Assembly (NCBI GenBank): GCA_017417045.1
Contig: JAFPZZ010000011.1
Span: 40,727 to 104,726 of the forward strand
Origin: Bacillota bacterium
Lineage (GTDB): Bacteria; Bacillota; Clostridia; Peptostreptococcales; Anaerovoracaceae
Reading direction: 5' to 3'
DNA length: 64,000 bases
In this document: positions 16,849 to 24,280 of the stretch, piece after piece
Layout of the letters: each line of letters starts with the position of its first letter
How positions within the stretch are numbered: position 1 is the stretch's first letter
The notes under the pieces: model-generated
Told to the model about the DNA's origin: nothing
Database searches by the model: none
Seen by the model: the letters and a program-made list of their open reading frames with translations, nothing else
Translations under genes and position numbers: made by a program

Positions 16849-17636
16849 ACGATCTCCCCTTTCCTGAACACCGGACCGTCCTTGCAGACGCGCTTCATTC
16901 CGGAGACTGTCCTTATGCTGCAGCCCATGCAGGCCCCGAATCCGCAGCCCATGCGCGTTTCGACCGAAAACTCCCCGTCCGAGCTCATTGCCGATGCCAG
17001 CCCTTCCATCATCGGAAGCGGCCCGCAGGCCCTGAACGGAAGATCTGTGAGCCCTTCGCGTCTCACGACGGACACAGCGTCGTCTCCTTCGCTGTCGAAG
17101 CAGTATATGCTCCTTAATGCCAGGGCCTTCATTTCCCTCTCAAAGAGCGCGTGCTCCCTGTCCCGGAAACCGAAGACCGCCGTCACCTCCAGTCCGGCCT
17201 TAACGGCCTCCTCTGCTAGCAGCAGCAGCGGGGCGCAGCCTATGCCTCCTCCGACTATGAGCAGCCTGCTCTCGGCCGCGGAGCCCTCTTTGTACATACC
17301 GCTCCCGTGTCCGCAGCCCGCGGCGCCGGAGGTGCAGCAGGGGTCCTTGCCCGGGAGGCTGAAACCGTTTCCAAGAGGCCCTATAGCGTTTATCACGCCG
17401 TTTTTGAGCCCGCTCAGGATCACTGTCCCCTCTCCCGCCGCGCGCACACAGAGCCTGAGGATCCTGCCGTCCCGTCCGCAGACTGAGACCGGCCTCCTGA
17501 GCGTTTTGCCCGGCACCGAAAGCTCAAGGAACTGCCCCGGCCGGACATCCAGATCTTCCCAAGGCTCCAGCGAGAGCTCGAAACAGTCCGGAGAGACCCA
17601 TTCATTTTTAAGTATTTTGAAGTCTGTTATCTTCAT
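16830..17636 (-). CDS. pyrK: Dihydroorotate dehydrogenase electron-transfer subunit
   Basis: FAD/[2Fe-2S] partner of PyrD. The 268-residue protein has an FAD-binding barrel (PVSVCG), an NAD-binding domain (LLIVGGGIGCAPLLLLA near residue 125) and a C-terminal iron-sulfur motif in MGCGFGACMGCS followed by VCKDGPVF. Unusually, a Cys/Gly-rich insertion (CCTSGAAGCGHGSG, about residues 99-112) lies between the flavin and nucleotide domains, where ordinary PyrK has a short linker. First gene of the visible pyr cluster, 69 bp after the symporter gene. Confidence 0.93.
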   Translation of the reverse strand: MKITDFKILKNEWVSPDCFELSLEPWEDLDVRPGQFLELSVPGKTLRRPVSVCGRDGRILRLCVRAAGEGTVILSGLKNGVINAIGPLGNGFSLPGKDPCCTSGAAGCGHGSGMYKEGSAAESRLLIVGGGIGCAPLLLLAEEAVKAGLEVTAVFGFRDREHALFEREMKALALRSIYCFDSEGDDAVSVVRREGLTDLPFRACGPLPMMEGLASAMSSDGEFSVETRMGCGFGACMGCSIRTVSGMKRVCKDGPVFRKGEIVWQSLR

Positions 17637-17705
17637 TTTCAGCGCAGCTTTTCTTGCCGCAGCTCAGCGGTCCGGCTAAGTCCGACCGCCGATACGTTTT
17701 CAATC

Positions 17706-19043
17706 CTATGCGTTGTACTTCTGCTCGTCGAGAGCTCCTTCGCTCTTGGCGACGGCCATGGCGCAGGCGCTGTCTCCGACCACGTTGAGTGCGGTGACGA
17801 GCATCTCGATCGGCCTGTTGATGGCAAGGATGAGGCTGTAGGCCATGAGCGCAAGCTCATTGTTGAAGCCTACTCCGCTCAGTATCGTGAAGAGTATCAC
17901 GGCGCCGGCTCCGGGAGCCGCGGGAGTTCCGATGGACGCGATGATCGCCAGGAGCCCTATGAGGAGCAGAGTGGAGAAACTGATCTCATATCCGCTGCAG
18001 CCCGCTATGAAGATCGTCGCTATGACCTGCATTATAGCCGTTCCGTCCATGTTTACGGTCATTCCGAGCGGAAGCACGAAGGACGCCACCTCTTCATTCA
18101 CTCCAAGGTCCTCGGTAGCGGTCTTGAGGTTGAGCGGCAGAGTCGCAGCGCTTGAGGAGGTGGAGAATCCGAAGAGGGCCACCTTGCCGATCTTCTTTAC
18201 GAAATTTGCCGGGGATAGCCCGGTAGTCACCTTCACAAAGAGCGCGTACCCTGCGAAGAGCACTATGAGGAGCAGCGCTACGGTCAGGATCACGTAGGCG
18301 ATCGCCGGACGCAGATGTGCTATGCCGTAAGTCGCGCAGGTCCTGGTCAGAAGACAGAAGATCGCTGCTGGGCCGAATCTGTTCACTATGAAATTGAGGA
18401 ATACGTTGATGATCTCACCGATCTCGCCGCAGAGCGCGGGTATGATCTTTACCTTGTCTCCGAGCTTGTTAACGGAGAGCCCGACAGCTGCGGCGGTAAC
18501 GACTATCGCGAGCACGCCGCCGTTATTGGTGAGCGCCGAAGCGAAGTTATTCGGCACCGCGTTGAGGATTATGTTGAGGGGATTGCTTCCCGTCTTTCCT
18601 GTGCTTCCGGCCATATCGAGCGCGGTATTGCGGAAGGCTCCTGCATTAAAGGCCGTCATTCCTGCTACAGCCGCGAGGATTATGGCCAAAACAGTCGTCG
18701 TGAGGAACAGCCCGATGGTCCTGGACGAGATCCTTCCGAGCTTTCTGGAATCGGAGATGCGCACCATGGCGCTCACGATGCTGGTGAATACCATGGGGAC
18801 GATGACGAGCTGAAGGGCTTTGACGAAGAGCTGCCCCACGATATAGAAGAGTCCAAGAGCGCTCTCATTTCCTTCCGCGGTGATGTCCGCGAAGAGCAGG
18901 CTGTTTATGGTATTCCAGGTCTGAGCGTTTCCCCCGGAAATCAGCGATTCGCGAAGCGCTATGACACCCAGGCCGCATATTACCGCCGCGGCCATTGCGA
19001 TGAGCATCTTTGCTGTTAGGTCTCTGGAGCCGTTTTTCTGCAT
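17706..19043 (-). CDS. Dicarboxylate/amino acid:cation symporter (DAACS family)
   Basis: Sodium- or proton-coupled transporter of dicarboxylates or acidic amino acids. Hallmarks present: SSSAATLPLNL (helical hairpin 1), NMDGTA in TM7 and GTPAAPGAG (hairpin 2). Eight or more membrane segments in about 445 residues fit the GltP/DctA fold. ATG at 19043 is chosen over an upstream frame start (19100) because AGGAGGT lies 6 nt before it and the protein then starts MQKNGSRDLTAK. It lies upstream of pyrK on the same strand; aspartate import feeding pyrimidine synthesis is an attractive inference. Confidence 0.9.
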   Translation of the reverse strand: MQKNGSRDLTAKMLIAMAAAVICGLGVIALRESLISGGNAQTWNTINSLLFADITAEGNESALGLFYIVGQLFVKALQLVIVPMVFTSIVSAMVRISDSRKLGRISSRTIGLFLTTTVLAIILAAVAGMTAFNAGAFRNTALDMAGSTGKTGSNPLNIILNAVPNNFASALTNNGGVLAIVVTAAAVGLSVNKLGDKVKIIPALCGEIGEIINVFLNFIVNRFGPAAIFCLLTRTCATYGIAHLRPAIAYVILTVALLLIVLFAGYALFVKVTTGLSPANFVKKIGKVALFGFSTSSSAATLPLNLKTATEDLGVNEEVASFVLPLGMTVNMDGTAIMQVIATIFIAGCSGYEISFSTLLLIGLLAIIASIGTPAAPGAGAVILFTILSGVGFNNELALMAYSLILAINRPIEMLVTALNVVGDSACAMAVAKSEGALDEQKYNA

Positions 19044-19058
19044 TTTGTACCTCCTGTT

Positions 19059-19094
19059 AAAAAACAACCTCCATAGTATGAGCCTACAGAGGTT
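19059..19094 (-). promoter_or_regulatory. Terminator-like attenuator in the symporter leader
   Basis: On the minus strand, a stem of six perfect base pairs (AACCTC/GAGGTT) extended by three more after a 2x2 internal loop ends in GTTTTTTAA, only a few bases before the AGGAGGT of the symporter gene. The form is that of an intrinsic terminator in the 5' leader. Within it an ATG (19100) starts a 19-codon extension that could alternatively be read as a leader peptide. Confidence 0.5.
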
Positions 19095-19151
19095 GCACAT
19101 TCCAGTACTGTCCCGGATCCGGACCCGAGATGTTTCAGATATGATCGCCTT

Positions 19152-19170
19152 TATAGTATCCCGTACTATA
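19152..19170. promoter_or_regulatory. Candidate operator palindrome
   Basis: Perfect 7-bp inverted repeat TATAGTA-tcccg-TACTATA, about 110 bp upstream of the symporter start and inside its likely promoter region. It has the size of a dimeric-repressor operator. The cognate regulator is unknown. Confidence 0.45.
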
Positions 19171-19229
19171 TTAAAGTCTTTTGCCGCAATGATTATATGA
19201 AACGCGCCGCCGCCGTGTCAATAAAAAGT

Positions 19230-19376
19230 TTGACGCGCGATCTATTCAAATATCGCATTGATGGGGCCTGCTTATTCACAAACCTGACGCATACTGTACT
19301 GGGGGACGCGCCCGGCACGGGAAAGCCCGTCACGGCTCATGCGGCTGAAGTAAGCGTTTTTCAGCGCGTTTTTTGA
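19230..19376 (+). ncRNA. Candidate small RNA or orphan leader ending in an intrinsic terminator
   Basis: Plus-strand segment with no open frame. It contains a TTGACG element (19230-19235; the -10 is weak), a small ACGGG-AAAG-CCCGT hairpin (19317-19330) and a terminator hairpin GCTGAA/TTCAGC (19344-19365) followed by GCG and six T (19369-19374). No plus-strand gene lies upstream, so the terminator must end a transcript made within this gap. I looked for purine, SAM, TPP, T-box and SRP RNA signatures and saw none. Confidence 0.35.
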
Positions 19377-19394
19377 TACCGCAGTAAAAAGCTG

Positions 19395-19423
19395 TTGATT
19401 TGGCGCATGTTTTGATATTAATA
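19395..19423 (+). promoter_or_regulatory. Promoter of the phosphoribosyltransferase gene
   Basis: TTGATT (19395-19400), 17-bp spacer, TTAATA (19418-19423), about 45 bp before the start codon and downstream of the orphan terminator. The gene therefore probably has its own promoter rather than depending on read-through. Confidence 0.55.
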
Positions 19424-19467
19424 TTGAGCGTGATTTTATTTATCGACGCAACAAGGAGAGCAACCAA

Positions 19468-20061
19468 ATGAGCGAACAATGGAAATACTTTGATTTTGAG
19501 ATCTATGGGATCAAGAGGCAGCTGCCCTACGTAAAGATCGCCGACGATCTGGCGCTTGCGAGCTTCGTATGCATATCCGACACGGAACTGGTGCAGACCT
19601 GCGCGCCCAAGCTCGTCGAGAGGCTCCCCGAGGTCGATTACCTCGTGACAGCCGAGGCCAAAGGCATCATCCTCACCTACGAGATGTCCAGGCTCATGGG
19701 CATGAAGGACTTCATCATCGCCCGCAAGAGCAAGAAGCCTTATATGCAGGACGCCATCGGCTGCACCGTGTACTCCATCACCACGCAGAAGGAGCAGACC
19801 CTCTATCTCAACGGCGTCGACGCCGAGAAGATCAGGGGCAAGAGAGTCGCCATCATCGACGACGTCATCGCGACCGGTGACTCAGTGAGGGCCGTAGAGG
19901 AGCTCGTTAAGAAGGCCGGCGCAGAGGTCGTCGCCAGAGCTGCGATCCTTGCAGAGCTCGAGACTGTGGGCCGCGACGACGTCATCTACCTCAAGGAGCA
20001 CTACGTCTTCCGCCCGAACGAGGACGGGAGCTTCACCCCGATCTCTTCGCTGAAGAAGTAA
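19468..20061 (+). CDS. Purine-type phosphoribosyltransferase (Apt/Xpt-like)
   Basis: Type I phosphoribosyltransferase of 197 residues. The PRPP-binding motif is VAIIDDVIATGDSV near residue 128, and a flexible-loop region follows IIARKSKKPYMQ. The segment YLVTAEAKGIILTYEMSRL matches the adenine/xanthine PRTase layout rather than HPRT or OPRT. The base it salvages (adenine, xanthine or hypoxanthine) cannot be fixed from sequence. A good AAGGAG site precedes ATG 19468 and a long palindromic terminator follows, so it is monocistronic. No purine riboswitch or clear PurBox pair is visible upstream. Confidence 0.85.
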   Translation: MSEQWKYFDFEIYGIKRQLPYVKIADDLALASFVCISDTELVQTCAPKLVERLPEVDYLVTAEAKGIILTYEMSRLMGMKDFIIARKSKKPYMQDAIGCTVYSITTQKEQTLYLNGVDAEKIRGKRVAIIDDVIATGDSVRAVEELVKKAGAEVVARAAILAELETVGRDDVIYLKEHYVFRPNEDGSFTPISSLKK

Positions 20062-20084
20062 TGCGAAAAGCCGCAAGATACAGC

Positions 20085-20115
20085 GATCCCCGCGCGGCCG
20101 CGCGGGGATCTTTTT
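20085..20115 (+). terminator. Intrinsic terminator of the phosphoribosyltransferase gene
   Basis: Perfect 13-bp GC-rich palindrome (GATCCCCGCGCGG and its complement, 20085-20110) followed by five T. Confidence 0.9.
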
Positions 20116-20194
20116 CATCGTATCCGTTATCATATCCGTTTCCGTATCAGTTATCGCATCAATTATCGCATCAGTTTTGCGGCTTCCCTGCCCC

Positions 20195-20428
20195 TCACGA
20201 ATAGATCATCATATCCGTCCTGCCTATGGCGAAGCAGCACAGGAACACCGCGCTGAGGTCCTTTTCGTCCGTCCAGATGCGGAAGAAGCCCTGCGATGGG
20301 ACGCTCGAGAGCATGCCGCCCTTTTCGGCGTCTTCCTCGTGGACGAGCCTGCCGGAGGACTCTATATGGGCGACCTGCACGCCGTCCCTGTATATCTCGT
20401 AGCTCCATTTGAGACCGGAAAGCCCGGT
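20195..20428 (-). other. In-frame coding continuation behind an amber stop
   Basis: After the TAG at 20431-20429 the same reading frame continues for 77 more codons to TGA, with strongly protein-like sequence (KWSYEIYRDGVQVAHIESSG, later GFFRIWTDEKDL and AIGRTDMMIYS). It completes the C-terminal half of a tubby/LURP-one-like beta domain begun before the stop. The six-base stem GACCGG/CCGGTC with a 5-nt loop begins at the last base of the TAG. There is no start codon with a ribosome-binding site of its own near the beginning. Confidence 0.6.
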
Positions 20429-21193
20429 CTATATCTCTATGCCGTTTTCATGCAGGCTCTTCCATACGTCCTCGCCGTTAAGGCTGAAGGTCGAATGGTT
20501 GTCGAGCACCCAGGGGGCGTCGGAGGACGAAGTGACCGTCTTGCTCACGAGGAACTTCCTGCTGCGTCCGTTCTCATGGTCTGTGAAGGTATATTCGGAG
20601 TCCGAGATCAGGGAGAAGTCCGTCGCGTCGGCCTCATAAAGCACCCTGCGGTCAGGATCTTCGATATGGCAGCCGCCCTTGGCCGTGCCGAGGTCCGTCA
20701 GGAAATAAAGCTCTCGCTCCCCTCCCGCGCGCCGCGGCCCGAAGAGCCCTTCGTCAGCGCCGGACTGCTCTTTCAGCTTAGCCAGTTTTCTCTTTGCCCG
20801 CAGAAGTGAGTACAGGGAGCCCGCCGCAAGGAGCGTCCCGGCTCCAGTCAGATAGATGAGCATGCCAGGCGAGTCCTCTGCTATACGCGTGGGATCCGCG
20901 GGATCGTATTTGATGCTTATGCACTTGCCGGGCATGTAGCCATCCTGGTAAAAGCCTATGCTTCCCGTATAACTTTTTCCGTCAACCTCATAGTCAACGT
21001 AAGTGGTATAGCTGCTGTCGTCGCCTCCTTCGCTCTCCACTTCGATGCGCGTGATCACGGCTTCTGTCTTCTCAAAGCCCCTGGTGTCAAATGTGAATTT
21101 TATGCCAAGGCCGAGCATCGCGAGCCCTGCTATGAGCAGCACGACTGTCATCCCTTTGGCCGAAAGATCGATGCGGGGCTTATACCATTTCAT
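20429..21193 (-). CDS. DUF3592-like membrane protein with a tubby/LURP-like domain, split by an in-frame TAG
   Basis: The 254-residue product has one N-terminal membrane helix (MTVVLLIAGLAMLGLGIKF) and a DUF3592-type extracytoplasmic domain (EAVITRIEVES, then PGKCISIKYDPADPTRI). A second helix lies near residue 115 (LIYLTGAGTLLAAGSL), followed by a cytoplasmic beta-rich domain (LYFLTDLGTAKGGCHIEDP, then YTFTDHENGRSRKFLVSK) resembling tubby C-terminal/LURP-one folds. The frame stops at TAG, where the fold appears incomplete, and continues in frame to 20195. It may be a recent nonsense mutation or a read-through product. Function unknown. Confidence 0.7.
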   Translation of the reverse strand: MKWYKPRIDLSAKGMTVVLLIAGLAMLGLGIKFTFDTRGFEKTEAVITRIEVESEGGDDSSYTTYVDYEVDGKSYTGSIGFYQDGYMPGKCISIKYDPADPTRIAEDSPGMLIYLTGAGTLLAAGSLYSLLRAKRKLAKLKEQSGADEGLFGPRRAGGERELYFLTDLGTAKGGCHIEDPDRRVLYEADATDFSLISDSEYTFTDHENGRSRKFLVSKTVTSSSDAPWVLDNHSTFSLNGEDVWKSLHENGIEI

Positions 21194-21286
21194 TTCCGGT
21201 CTCCTCTTTAGTCATTGTTATGTCTTGATCTTTGTTTTGTCGTTCGCGGAGGGACCGGGCGGCCCCTCCGCGATCCTTTTTCGCCT

Positions 21287-21664
21287 TTACTCGGCGAAAA
21301 AGTCATAGCTTATCCTGCCGTTATTTTTGATGAAGCCCTCGAGCATGCGGTACTCGTTGGCCAGGTCGTTCATGTCGAGGAGCTCCGACTGCGAGTGTGA
21401 ATAGCGCCTCGGGATAATGATCCCTATGGCCGGGCAGTGGCTGCCGGAGAAATTCACCCCGCCCGCGTCGTTGTTTCCCGCTCCGGGCGAGGGCACCCTC
21501 TGCAGGGGTATGAGATTCTCCTTCGCGTACTTTTTAGCGAAGGCCAGCAGGCCGCGGTTCGGGAAGATCTTCGCGACGGGGCTAGTCATATCCCCTACCG
21601 TTATGATCGGGCCGCCGCCCATTCTGGTAGGAAGCCTGCGCTCCGGCTCCTGCCGGCGTCGCAA
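21287..21664 (-). pseudogene. C-terminal fragment of an M42-family aminopeptidase
   Basis: The frame encodes only the last 110-120 residues of an M42 glutamyl aminopeptidase/cellulase-type peptidase: GGGPIITVGDMTSPVAK, GNNDAGGVNFSG and then IIPRRYSHSQSELLDMNDL, which is the family's C-terminal metal-ligand region. Full-length members have about 340-360 residues, so the N-terminal two thirds are missing. The fragment begins 7 bp after the alcohol dehydrogenase stop, with no proper start or ribosome-binding site, as expected after a deletion that fused the two loci. Confidence 0.75.
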
Positions 21665-21670
21665 GCCCTG

Positions 21671-22840
21671 CTACAGGCAGTCCCTGAATATCTCCTCGAC
21701 GTCCTCCTTGGTAAGGGGGACCCACGCGTTGGTGAGCCTTCCGCCTACATCCGCATGAGCGGCCATGTCCGCGAAGTGCTCGGTGCCTATGCCGAGTTCG
21801 GACAGGCTCATCGGGATGCCGCAGCTCCTGAAGAAGTCCTCGAGCGCGTCTATGCCCTTCAGGGCGAGCCCGTGATCATCCTCCCCTTCGATGCCCCAGA
21901 CGTTCTTCGCGAAGCGGACGAACCTCCATTCAGTCGAGGGATCGTTCCGCAGTACGAACCTCATCCATCGCGGCGTGAGTATGGCGAGGCCGACGCCGTG
22001 GGTTATGTCGTAATACGCCGAGAGCTCGTGCTCCATCGCGTGGCAGGGCCAGCCGGAGTACTTCTTGCCGTAGGCGAGTATGCCCGAGCAGGCTATCGAC
22101 TCGGCGTGCATGAGGTTCGCCCTTGCCGTGTAATCATCTGGAGTCTTAAGAGCGACCGGCGTATATCTTATAACGGTCTTAAGTATGGTCTCGGAGAGTC
22201 CTTCGGTCAGGCCGCTGTCTCCCGGGGAAGAGAAATAGCACTCCATCGTATGGGACATGATGTCCGCAGAGCCGGCCGCAGTCTGGTATTTCGAGACGGT
22301 GAAGGTGTAGCTCGGGTCCAGTATCGAGACCGAGGGATGGGTGAAGAAAGCGCCAAGCTTTTCATGGGTCTTAAGGTTGGTGATGACCCCGCCCCCGTCG
22401 AAGTCCGAGCCCGTGGCGCTGATGGTGAGTATGTCGACCAGCGGGAGGGACTTCTTGGGCCCGGGCACGTTTTTGACCATGTACCAGAGGTCATCGCCCT
22501 CGTAGTAATAACCGGAGCAGATGGCCTTGGAGCAGTCTATGGTGCTCCCGCCGCCTACGGCGAGGACCACCTCTATGCCGTTCTCCCTGCAGAGCCTGAC
22601 GCCCTTTTCGACGGACTCGATGCGGGGATTCGGCTCGACTCCGGCGAGCTCGGTGACCGTGAAGCCTCCTTCGCTTAAGATCTTCATGATCTCGTCGTAG
22701 AGCCCGGTCTTTTTTATGGAGCCCCCTCCGTAGACCAGGAGCACCTTGGTCCCGTACTGCCTGAGAGCCTCGTCAAGATGGGATATCTGGCCCTTGCCGA
22801 AATAGACTTTGGTTGGTATGGAGTGGATAAAGTTTTCCAT
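21671..22840 (-). CDS. Iron-containing alcohol dehydrogenase (butanol dehydrogenase type)
   Basis: Cytoplasmic NAD(P)H-dependent alcohol dehydrogenase of the group III family, 389 residues. The NAD-binding AVGGGSTIDCSKAIC lies near residue 95. Metal-binding residues appear in GSADIMSHTMECY and in WPCHAMEHELSAYYDITHG. The N-terminal segment FIHSIPTKVYFGKGQI is typical of the BdhA/YugJ branch. It probably reduces aldehydes at the end of fermentation; the precise substrate is not predictable. Confidence 0.92.
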   Translation of the reverse strand: MENFIHSIPTKVYFGKGQISHLDEALRQYGTKVLLVYGGGSIKKTGLYDEIMKILSEGGFTVTELAGVEPNPRIESVEKGVRLCRENGIEVVLAVGGGSTIDCSKAICSGYYYEGDDLWYMVKNVPGPKKSLPLVDILTISATGSDFDGGGVITNLKTHEKLGAFFTHPSVSILDPSYTFTVSKYQTAAGSADIMSHTMECYFSSPGDSGLTEGLSETILKTVIRYTPVALKTPDDYTARANLMHAESIACSGILAYGKKYSGWPCHAMEHELSAYYDITHGVGLAILTPRWMRFVLRNDPSTEWRFVRFAKNVWGIEGEDDHGLALKGIDALEDFFRSCGIPMSLSELGIGTEHFADMAAHADVGGRLTNAWVPLTKEDVEEIFRDCL

Positions 22841-22871
22841 GCGTTCTCCTTTCTGCTTAAAACTATTGCTC

Positions 22872-22923
22872 TGCCGTTCGCATGATCTGTGCTGTTCGTA
22901 TGATCTGTGCCGTTCGTATGATC
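22872..22923 (+). repeat. 18-bp tandem repeat, about three copies
   Basis: The unit TGCCGTTCGTATGATCTG occurs at 22872-22889 and 22890-22907 and partially at 22908-22923, with single-base differences. It lies in the gap between rnhB and the alcohol dehydrogenase gene and touches the rnhB stop codon. The function, if any, is unknown. Confidence 0.85.
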
Positions 22924-23548
22924 AAAGAAAGGTCCTGCGGTGTATCGGGCAGGGACCGAGCCTGGCCAGCCCCTCGTAATGCGCTTTGGTGCCGTAGCCC
23001 TTGTTGCTCTCGAAAGCGTAGCCCGGGTAGACTACGGCCATGCGCTCCATCTCCCTGTCCCTCGTGACCTTGGCGAGTATGGACGCCGCGGCAATGGATA
23101 CCGAGAGCGCGTCGCCGTGGATAATAGAGCTCTGCGGAGCGTCGAGCCCGGGAAGCCGCACGGCGTCTATGAGCACGTGATCGGGCTTTACGCTGAGGCC
23201 GCTTACAGCCTCCAGCATGGCTTCCTTCGTGGCTTCGAGTATGTTTATCTCGTCGATGCGCTGAGGCTCCCTCCTGCCGAAGCTTACGCAGACGGCTGCC
23301 TCCATTATCTGATCGAAGAGCAGCTCCCTCTTCTTCGGGCTTAGCTTCTTGGAATCGTCCACGCCGAGCAGTGAGAAATCCCGCGGGAGCATGACCGCTG
23401 CCGTGACTACAGGCCCCGCGAGGGGTCCCCTTCCGACCTCGTCGACCCCGGCTATATGGAGCTTTCCGGCTTCCCAGAGCTTCCTTTCGAATCGCAGCAT
23501 CTCCTCGAGGCGCTGCCTTTGTTTTTCCACTCTTTCCTCTTTAGTCAT
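22922..23548 (-). CDS. rnhB: Ribonuclease HII
   Basis: Removes ribonucleotides from RNA/DNA hybrids and misincorporated ribonucleotides from DNA. The 208-residue protein has the catalytic DEVGRGPLAGP near residue 36, DDSKKLSPKKRE, VLIDAVRLPGLD (third acidic residue) and the C-terminal SNKGYGTKAHYEGL with HRRTF. The N-terminal extension of about 30 residues (basic, helical) is common in Bacillota. The 3' end overlaps the tandem repeat by two bases. Confidence 0.96.
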   Translation of the reverse strand: MTKEERVEKQRQRLEEMLRFERKLWEAGKLHIAGVDEVGRGPLAGPVVTAAVMLPRDFSLLGVDDSKKLSPKKRELLFDQIMEAAVCVSFGRREPQRIDEINILEATKEAMLEAVSGLSVKPDHVLIDAVRLPGLDAPQSSIIHGDALSVSIAAASILAKVTRDREMERMAVVYPGYAFESNKGYGTKAHYEGLARLGPCPIHRRTFL

Positions 23549-23605
23549 CGCGTGCCGTCCTCCCCGGCTGTGTGTCTCATATTTGCGCGTGCCGCTTCTG
23601 CGGCT

Positions 23606-24184
23606 TTATATATCCTGCGCGCCGTGATGCGAATAATATACTTTTTTCGCCCCAGACGACTTTATGCGCTCCCAGTCGCTTTCCAGGGCGGCGTTCCCGC
23701 CGTATGCGGCTATGTATTCGAAGGGCTCCAGGTCGCCGGCTATGCATTCGCCGCTGTCCAGTATGAGCGAGACGCTGTCAGGGCTGTGGCTGGGCGTGGA
23801 GAAGATCTCCCCGTCGATGCCCATCCCCGCGAGGAAGTCCCTGCTCTCTTCGCAGCCTATGACGAGGGCTTTCCCTTCGTCTATCTTCGCGAACGGTATC
23901 CCGTCCCTGGCGAAGATATAGTCCGAGCTGTGAACGCTGTCTATCTGCGTATCGATCAGGAGCAGCCCGACTCCCCGACCCGTCAGTTCACCTATGAGCC
24001 CCATGTGGTCTGGATGATAGTGCGTCGCGAGCACGCATCCGATGTCGCTGATCTTGAGCCCGTTTTCCTTAAGCGCCCTGCAGAAAGCGCGCAGCGTTCC
24101 CGCGTAGTCCGTGTCGACCAGCAGGCCCCCGCGGCTTCCGGGGATGAAGAAGGTATTTGTATTTCCGTATCTTAGTATGATCAA
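23606..24184 (-). CDS. Metallo-beta-lactamase-fold hydrolase
   Basis: The 192-residue protein carries the zinc motif THYHPDHMG (HXHXDH) near residue 55, a further metal ligand region in STPSHSPDS, the bridging Asp in IAGDLEP and a terminal His in YYSHHG. It fits short glyoxalase II/YcbL-like MBL proteins; the substrate is unknown. It lies between rnhB and the U32 gene on the minus strand, with no overlap to either. Confidence 0.88.
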   Translation of the reverse strand: MIILRYGNTNTFFIPGSRGGLLVDTDYAGTLRAFCRALKENGLKISDIGCVLATHYHPDHMGLIGELTGRGVGLLLIDTQIDSVHSSDYIFARDGIPFAKIDEGKALVIGCEESRDFLAGMGIDGEIFSTPSHSPDSVSLILDSGECIAGDLEPFEYIAAYGGNAALESDWERIKSSGAKKVYYSHHGAQDI

Positions 24185-24280
24185 TGCTGTGTTCCTTTTG
24201 CCGGTTTGGGCCTACGGCACATGAGGCCTCAGCTCCCTGCTTCCCGGAGCTTCTGTTCGGGCGTCGCCGCCGGGCAGGCC

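Noticed and set aside
19200..19467. Purine riboswitch, T-box, SAM or TPP element before the phosphoribosyltransferase gene
   Set aside because: None of the conserved core sequences of these RNAs is present; only simple hairpins and a terminator are seen.
20429..20431. TAG read as pyrrolysine
   Set aside because: No pylT/pylS or methylamine methyltransferase genes are seen in the window, and the protein is not of that type; mutation or read-through is simpler.
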